The notes under the pieces are model-generated. The model was not told where the DNA came from and did no database searches. It saw only the letters and a list, made by a program, of their open reading frames with translations. DNA of 18,110 bases from assembly GCA_937921525.1 (NCBI GenBank), contig CAKZUM010000276.1, positions 1 to 18,110 on the forward strand, written 5' to 3'. Positions 13,984-18,110 of the stretch are shown one piece after another; position 1 is the stretch's first letter; each line of letters opens with the position of its first letter. The stretch comes from an uncultured Saprospiraceae bacterium (GTDB taxonomy: Bacteria > Bacteroidota > Bacteroidia > Chitinophagales > Saprospiraceae). Position numbers and translations under genes: made by a program.

Positions 13984-14715
13984 TTACAAATCTTTCAAAA
14001 TTCGTTGCTTCTGCTGACCAAAAGTAAAGGCATCTACCAAGGTCATAGACATTACATCTTCCAAGTTTCCATAGACTTTTTGATAATCTACTTGGCTTCT
14101 CCTAATCACTGCTTTCGCCTCTTCACAACCATATAAGTGCGTGATCTCACACTTAGGTTTTTCATCAGGCAACTGCTTGTAAGTCAAGAAGTAATGCTTT
14201 AAACGATTCAAGATAGATTCTGGAATATCTAGTATATCATCCCATTGTCCATACACCTCATCGTTATTCAATACCGCAATAATTTTATCATCCGCCTCTC
14301 CCCCATCTATCATTCGCATACCTCCGATTGGTTTCGCCTGAACTAGTATATTACCATGTGTAATTTCTCGCTCCGTTAATACACAAATATCTAGTGGATC
14401 ATCGTCTCCTATGATACCAGTTCTTCCAGTTTTCTCCATACAGTATGCTGCTACCTCCTCTCTACATAAAGTTTGAGGTACAAAACCGTATAAAGCTGGA
14501 ACTATGTTAGAAAATCGCTGTGGACGATCAATCTTAAGGTATCCTGATTTTTTATCTATTTCATACTTTACGGTATCCGACGGAATTACTTCTATAAAAG
14601 AAGTAACTACTTCTGGTGCATTTTTTCCAATTTCTACGCCATGCCAAGGATGAGATTTATATCTCAAACTGATCATTTTCCAAATCTTATCAAATGCTTC
14701 TTGACCCATGTTCAT
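13984..14715 (-). CDS. ppa: Inorganic pyrophosphatase, family I
   Basis: Hydrolyses pyrophosphate to two phosphates in the cytoplasm, which drives biosynthetic reactions. The 243-residue protein has the family I signatures in order: FIEVIPSDTVKYEID (40-54), the IVPALYGFVPQT segment (71-82), the metal-binding GDDDPLDICV with D104, D106 and D109, and GGMRMIDGGEADDKII with D137, D142 and K144 in the spacing of the known active-site residues. It is longer than the compact bacterial enzymes (about 175 residues) through N-terminal and C-terminal extensions. A second ATG two codons in (14709) is an equally possible start. Confidence 0.96.
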   Translation of the reverse strand: MNMGQEAFDKIWKMISLRYKSHPWHGVEIGKNAPEVVTSFIEVIPSDTVKYEIDKKSGYLKIDRPQRFSNIVPALYGFVPQTLCREEVAAYCMEKTGRTGIIGDDDPLDICVLTEREITHGNILVQAKPIGGMRMIDGGEADDKIIAVLNNDEVYGQWDDILDIPESILNRLKHYFLTYKQLPDEKPKCEITHLYGCEEAKAVIRRSQVDYQKVYGNLEDVMSMTLVDAFTFGQQKQRILKDL

Positions 14716-14748
14716 AAGTAAGTTATTTTGTAGAATAGTTTTTTTTAG

Positions 14749-14870
14749 AGGTCAGAAGTCAGACTGTTCTGGTTAGCTTATGCTAATGGAACTGTTAGGC
14801 CCTCCCGACTGCCGTTTGGGCGGGCAGGTGTCAGATGTAGGATGCTGACTACGTGGCATTCTGAACGCTA
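14749..14870. repeat. Hairpin-rich repeat block with family D motif copy 2
   Basis: GTTCtggTTAGC-TTAT-GCTAAtgGAAC (14766-14792) is a hairpin. It is followed by CCCGACTGCCGT (14805-14816) and GGGCGGGC (14818-14825), the family D motif also found at 8386-8412, able to fold on flanking GCCC. GTCAGA repeats flank both sides (14751, 14758, 14830) with AGTCAG/CTGACT complementarity. A decayed relative with AGGTCAGA and TGTCAGATGT may be present on the minus strand at 11350-11383. The remainder of the 14716-15050 gap is AT-rich with no gene seen; a small stem, GGC-GAAA-GCC, lies at about 14918-14927. Confidence 0.55.
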
Positions 14871-15050
14871 AATATGCCTTATTCTAGTTAGTGAATGTTG
14901 ATTGGTTGGCGAAAGCCACCAAAACAAATGAAAATAGGGGATTCGTTTTATATGATTTTGATAAAAATAGAGAACTTATTTTCATCATTATTTAGACTCT
15001 TTAATTTACAAAATAGGGTCTAATATAGTTTACGTTTTCTAACAAAAAGG

Positions 15051-15716
15051 TTACTCCAAAGCTTTATCGAAAAAAACACCTAATGGTTGTGCGACTATAA
15101 AATGTAGCATACATACTTCTAATAGGTCTTTTTTCAAAATAGCCTCTGGTTTGAACTCGTGAAAGGCGTAATAAGATTTTTTTTGAAGTAAGGGTTGATC
15201 TTCTATATATTGCGCAAATTCTTTGGGTACTCGCTTATGTTCCTCCCCCTGAATCGGTCCAAATAACTTTTTAAACTGCGGTTCTTCCACAATTTTCTTA
15301 AATCCTTTCCTATCTGAAACGATAGCTTCTCTGACTAATTGTACCTGCTTGGGGGTCGGCATATAAAAGCCTGTATAAATACGAAAATGATCTGCCCCTA
15401 AGTGCAAATAAATACCTCCAATTTTATTCCCCTTTCTACCACCTGGTCCTATAGCTGCTGTCATGTGCGTTTTGTAGGGTGTTTTATCCTTACTAAAACG
15501 TACATCCTTATAAATTCGAAAAATCGCTTCCTTTTCCGTGATATTGATTCGTGGGTCTATTGCGCTTGTTTGATCTATTAAATCTTTAATGAATACTTTG
15601 AAAGGTGCTTCCACTTTTTCTTTGAAACGTGCTTTATTAGCATTAAACCATTCTCTGTCGTTGTTTACGGTCAGTTCTGATAGGAACTGTAGGTATTCTT
15701 TTGTGAAGTAACTCAT
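15051..15716 (-). CDS. DUF2461 family protein (TIGR02453)
   Basis: The start is placed at the ATG complementary to 15714-15716 (MSYFTKEYLQFLSEL), giving 221 residues, as the 14 codons upstream to 15758 have no counterpart in the family. It shows the family's marks: NNDREWFNANKARF near the N-terminus, IFRIYKDVRFSKDKTPYKTH, GGIYLHLGADHFRIYTGFYMP, and a conserved C-terminal region. No signal peptide, so cytoplasmic. The function of the family is not established. It is transcribed alone. Confidence 0.9.
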   Translation of the reverse strand: MSYFTKEYLQFLSELTVNNDREWFNANKARFKEKVEAPFKVFIKDLIDQTSAIDPRINITEKEAIFRIYKDVRFSKDKTPYKTHMTAAIGPGGRKGNKIGGIYLHLGADHFRIYTGFYMPTPKQVQLVREAIVSDRKGFKKIVEEPQFKKLFGPIQGEEHKRVPKEFAQYIEDQPLLQKKSYYAFHEFKPEAILKKDLLEVCMLHFIVAQPLGVFFDKALE

Positions 15717-15863
15717 AAGAATATGTCTTTTAAAGGTGTTGTTTTTATAAAGATACAATTCTACTAGATCTGTTGAAAAGATAATAACTAATCTTTCTTA
15801 CCTTAGCGTTTTATTCGATGATCTACCATTATCATAAGATTTATCAGATGGCTAAAAAATTAA

Positions 15864-15996
15864 GGCTCTTTGACAATTTTTGCAACATTCCCGTCCGATG
15901 GCTACCGCCGTCGGATGGGAATGTACTGCTCATCGGACGGCGTTAGCCATCCGACGAGTAGGTAGAAATGACTTTTGCAAAAATTGTCATAGAACC
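15864..15996. mobile_element. MITE-like element with 22-bp terminal inverted repeats
   Basis: The ends at 15864-15885 and 15975-15996 are inverted copies over 22 bp with two mismatches and share a perfect 15-bp core, TGACAATTTTTGCAA. Inside, a 26-bp sequence at 15892-15917 (starts CGTCCGATGGC) has an inverted copy at 15931-15956 with three differences, and CATTCCC/GGGAATG (15886-15892, 15917-15923) closes the first hairpin. The interior is GC-rich against AT-rich flanks. It lies 21 bp upstream of the oxidoreductase start, so it forms part of that gene's promoter or leader. It has no coding capacity. Confidence 0.7.
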
Positions 15997-16017
15997 AAAA
16001 TTAATACCTATATAACG

Positions 16018-17034
16018 ATGCAAAGACAATCCTATCAATTAAAGGCTGGAAATATTGGAAATTTAAAATTGGTGACTTCAGAATTACCTGATCCTGTTGG
16101 GAATGAAGTAACGGTGGCAGTGAAAGCAGTTGGGCTTAATTTTGCCGATATATTCGCTATGTTCGGTTTATATTCTGCTACGCCCAAAGGGGTCTTTATT
16201 CCCGGATTAGAATATGCAGGAGAAGTGATTAAAGTAGGCAAAGACTGTAAAGAATATAAGGTAGGAGATAGAATCATGGGCGTTACTCGTTTTGGTGGAT
16301 ATACCACGCACTTAAATATGGATGAAGGGCATATCCTCCCCCTACCCTCGGATTGGAGTTATGAAGAGGGGGCAGCTTATTTGGTACAAGTATTAACTGC
16401 ATTTTACGGCTTAAGAAATCTTGGAGCCATCCGAGAAAATTATGCGATACTTATACATAGTGCTGCTGGTGGCGTTGGTATTCTTGCGAATCGAATTGCT
16501 AAAAAATATGGTGCTTATACCATTGGTACAGTAGGTAGTGCTGCTAAGGTAGATTTTATTAAAAAAGAAGGATATGATGCGGCGATTGTTAGAAACAAAA
16601 GAACGTTTGAAAAAGACCTAAAAAATGCTTTAGGCGGTCGAGAACTAAATATCGTCATGGAGTGTATCGGTGGTTCTTTTTTCAAAGATGCCTATGAAAT
16701 TCTCGCTCCTGAAGGCAGGGTTATTTTTTATGGGGCAGCGCGTTATGCTTCTCCCGGTAAGCGTCCAAATTACTTTAAAGTCTTGTATGAACATATTACT
16801 CGACCTAGAATTGATCCCCAATCTATGAGTGAAATCAACAAAGGGATTTTAGGTTTTAACTTAATTTATTTGTATGAACGCGTGGAATTGATGCACAGCC
16901 TTATTCAAGAATTGAAAGATTTGGATATTGGTAAACCGCATGTGGGGCATACTTTTACTTTTGATAAATTAGTGGAGGCAATTGAATTATTTCAGACAGG
17001 TAAGACGATTGGTAAGGTAGTGGTGACGGTGTAG
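16018..17034 (+). CDS. Zinc-free MDR oxidoreductase, quinone oxidoreductase / VAT-1-like
   Basis: The start is the ATG at 16018 (MQRQSYQLKAGNIG, 338 residues); an in-frame extension back to TTG at 15880 would translate the inverted-repeat element and has no family match. The GroES-like N-terminal half contains LNFADIFAMFGLYSATPKG and IPGLEYAGEVIKVG. The Rossmann half has HSAAGGVGILANRIAKKYGA with the NAD(P)-binding AAGGVG (149-154). The cysteine and histidine ligands of zinc alcohol dehydrogenases are absent, which places it among NADPH:quinone-reductase-like MDR proteins; the sequence around LNFADIFA recalls the VAT-1 branch. The substrate is unknown. Its stop codon overlaps the first unit of the family F array. 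Confidence 0.9.
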   Translation: MQRQSYQLKAGNIGNLKLVTSELPDPVGNEVTVAVKAVGLNFADIFAMFGLYSATPKGVFIPGLEYAGEVIKVGKDCKEYKVGDRIMGVTRFGGYTTHLNMDEGHILPLPSDWSYEEGAAYLVQVLTAFYGLRNLGAIRENYAILIHSAAGGVGILANRIAKKYGAYTIGTVGSAAKVDFIKKEGYDAAIVRNKRTFEKDLKNALGGRELNIVMECIGGSFFKDAYEILAPEGRVIFYGAARYASPGKRPNYFKVLYEHITRPRIDPQSMSEINKGILGFNLIYLYERVELMHSLIQELKDLDIGKPHVGHTFTFDKLVEAIELFQTGKTIGKVVVTV

Positions 17035-17285
17035 CACGGAATTTATTCCGTACGACTATCGAGCGAAGCGCAGATAAAAATACAACTAACCTACGCTAGA
17101 TCAGTAGCACGGAATTTATTCCGTACGACTATCAAGCGAAGCGTAGATAAAATACAACTAATCTGCGCTGCGCTCGATCAGTTGATACGGAATAAATTCC
17201 GTAAGACTATCAAGCGAAGCGTAGATAAAATACAACTAATCTGCGCTGCGCTCGATCAGTTGATACGGAATAAATTCCGTGCTAC
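17031..17285. repeat. Family F GTAG-headed REP array, about 3.4 units of 73-78 bp
   Basis: Units begin at 17031, 17104, 17181 and 17259 (partial). Units 1 and 2 start GTAGCACGGAATTTATTCCG; units 3 and 4 have the same palindrome with the loop read in the other sense (ACGGAATAAATTCCGT). The last ends GTGCTAC, an exact inversion of the first unit's head. Between palindromes lies a second hairpin, ATCAAGCGAAGCGTAGAT / ATCTGCGCTGCGCTCGAT. The layout is hairpin 1 - hairpin 2 repeated three times and closed by hairpin 1. The array opens on the oxidoreductase stop codon (TAG at 17032) and ends at the minus-strand terminator. Confidence 0.9.
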
Positions 17286-17328
17286 AAAAAAGGGTAAGCA
17301 CCAAAGCACTTACCCAATTGTTTTCTTT
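17286..17328. terminator. Bidirectional intrinsic terminator
   Basis: GGGTAAG (17292-17298) pairs with CTTACCC (17309-17315). On the minus strand the stem is followed at once by six T (the A run at 17286-17291), fitting the end of the OmpA-family transcript; on the plus strand a T-rich tract (TTGTTTTCTTTTTT) follows after AA, fitting the end of the oxidoreductase transcript. Confidence 0.75.
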
Positions 17329-17349
17329 TTTGAGAATTATAGCGGTAAG

Positions 17350-17385
17350 ATTTAGTTGATTGATTAATTAACTAACCAACTAAAT
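17350..17385 (-). other. Inverted repeat after the OmpA-family stop
   Basis: ATTTAGTTG (17350-17358) and CAACTAAAT (17377-17385) are a perfect 9-bp inverted repeat 15 bp beyond the OmpA-family stop. It is AT-rich and lacks a T tract, so it may stabilise the transcript 3' end upstream of the terminator at 17286. Confidence 0.4.
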
Positions 17386-17399
17386 CCCAAAACTTTTTA

Positions 17400-18110
17400 T
17401 TAATCATCGAAAGGACAACCCACACATGGATTTACCTCTACAGAATCATTTGGAGAAGAAATCGTTTCATTTAAAAAATCACAAGAAGTACAGCCAATTA
17501 CTTTAAATTCTGTTCTTCTGTTCATTTGGTGTTCTCTTTCACTACAAGGAATATTATTAGAACAATTGTTAACATTGATGTTTTCGCCGTAACCTGCAGC
17601 CACTAAACGATCTTGTGCCACCCCTCTTTCTACTAACCATCTTACCACTGCTTCTGCTCTACGCTGAGACAATCGGTTGTTATATCTGTAAGAACCTCTT
17701 GAATCCGTGTGGGATCCAATTTCTACAATTAAATCAGGATTGTTATTCATCGTTGCTAACATTCTTTCTAATTCTGGCTCTGCATCTGCTCTGATATAAG
17801 ACTGATCGAAATCATAGTAAATATGTAGTAAGAAGGTAATTCCTCCTTGAGCAGGATCTGTTTTACCCGGTTCAAATACATTCGTATCTGAGCCTACAAT
17901 ATCTCCTTTTTCGTAAACCATTCCATTGATACTTCCCTCCGCTGGCTCTCCTGTTTGAGAATCAATCCAAAGGCCAGTATTAGGATCTTTTACGACTCTA
18001 GACATTCCATCTGGGCCACCTACAAGTCCACCGTCACCCATGCCTGAATCACCGCCCGTTCCATTGTTCGTGTACGGTTGAAGATTAAGATTTGTCTGAA
18101 GCGTGGTAGA
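17400..18110 (-). CDS. OmpA-family outer membrane protein, C-terminal part (5' end outside window)
   Basis: The frame stays open from the stop at 17400 through the window edge, 23 codons beyond the ATG at 18041, so the gene is longer than seen. After a Gly/Asp-rich linker, the OmpA_C peptidoglycan-binding domain runs from ITFLLHIYYDFDQSYI (about 17848) to NRRTEFKVIGC (about 17490), with DLIVEIGSHTDSRGSYRYN and LSQRRAEAVVRWLVERG as hallmarks; the aspartate and arginine that bind diaminopimelate in this family are present. An insert, NVNNCSNNIPCSEREHQM, and a Cys-containing tail, CTSCDFLNETI and NPCVGCPFDD, follow and are not part of the core domain. It is expected to tether the outer membrane to peptidoglycan. 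Confidence 0.9.
   Translation of the reverse strand, partial: STTLQTNLNLQPYTNNGTGGDSGMGDGGLVGGPDGMSRVVKDPNTGLWIDSQTGEPAEGSINGMVYEKGDIVGSDTNVFEPGKTDPAQGGITFLLHIYYDFDQSYIRADAEPELERMLATMNNNPDLIVEIGSHTDSRGSYRYNNRLSQRRAEAVVRWLVERGVAQDRLVAAGYGENINVNNCSNNIPCSEREHQMNRRTEFKVIGCTSCDFLNETISSPNDSVEVNPCVGCPFDD

Noticed and set aside
15880..16017. In-frame TTG extension of the oxidoreductase by 46 codons
   Set aside because: The added peptide is translated from the MITE-like inverted repeats and has no resemblance to the enzyme family, which begins at 16018.
17031..17285. Possible CRISPR array
   Set aside because: The spacers are near-identical to one another rather than unique, units are 73-78 bp, and there is no cas gene; this is a tandem REP array.

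Overview
The window looks like an AT-rich chromosomal segment of a Bacteroidota bacterium, most plausibly a member of the Saprospiria. The first gene ends in a type IX secretion (Por) C-terminal sorting domain, two genes carry lipoprotein signal peptides, Shine-Dalgarno sequences are essentially absent, and a large OmpA-family protein and CvpA, AIM24 and DUF2461 proteins are present. The taxonomic call is inference; there is no rRNA or tRNA gene in the window.

Layout. 1-1700 (+): 3' part of a large secreted adhesin-like protein with regulatory-like, dockerin-like and cohesin-like modules and a T9SS tail. 2214-5710 (+): glucose-6-phosphate isomerase (pgi), a short PAP2 phosphatase and a membrane-anchored class III nucleotide cyclase. 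5735-6718 (+): a lipoprotein with an HExxH metallopeptidase motif. 6840-12160 (-): a serine beta-lactamase-fold hydrolase, a tandem DUF1569/DinB-like protein, a CvpA-family membrane protein, an unknown lipoprotein and an AIM24-family protein. 12161-12848: a long non-coding gap with a likely small terminated RNA and a second foldable segment. 12849-13853 (+): a second, longer PAP2 protein. 13984-15716 (-): inorganic pyrophosphatase and a DUF2461 protein. 16018-17034 (+): a zinc-free MDR/quinone-oxidoreductase-like enzyme. 17400-18110 (-): 3' part of an OmpA-family protein.

The genes are mostly independent housekeeping and envelope functions; no pathway operon is obvious. What is unusual is between them. 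Many intergenic gaps hold palindromic or inverted-repeat DNA of at least six sequence families: (A) ATCATAC/GATGTATGAT long hairpins at three loci; (B) GTAG-headed CTCAAGCT palindromes at 3889-4021; (C) GAGGTT..AACCTC palindromes at 8573-8635; (D) a GC-rich CCCGACTGCCGT motif at two loci; (E) long inverted repeats with an AAATTTC core at two loci; (F) a GTAG-headed tandem array at 17031-17285. A further 133-bp element with 22-bp terminal inverted repeats lies at 15864-15996. At 8221-8542 three of these are nested inside one another. Families B and F have the classical REP architecture (GTAG foot plus hairpin) known from RAYT/TnpA_REP systems, so the host genome probably has one or more transposases that mobilise these non-coding elements; none is encoded in this window.
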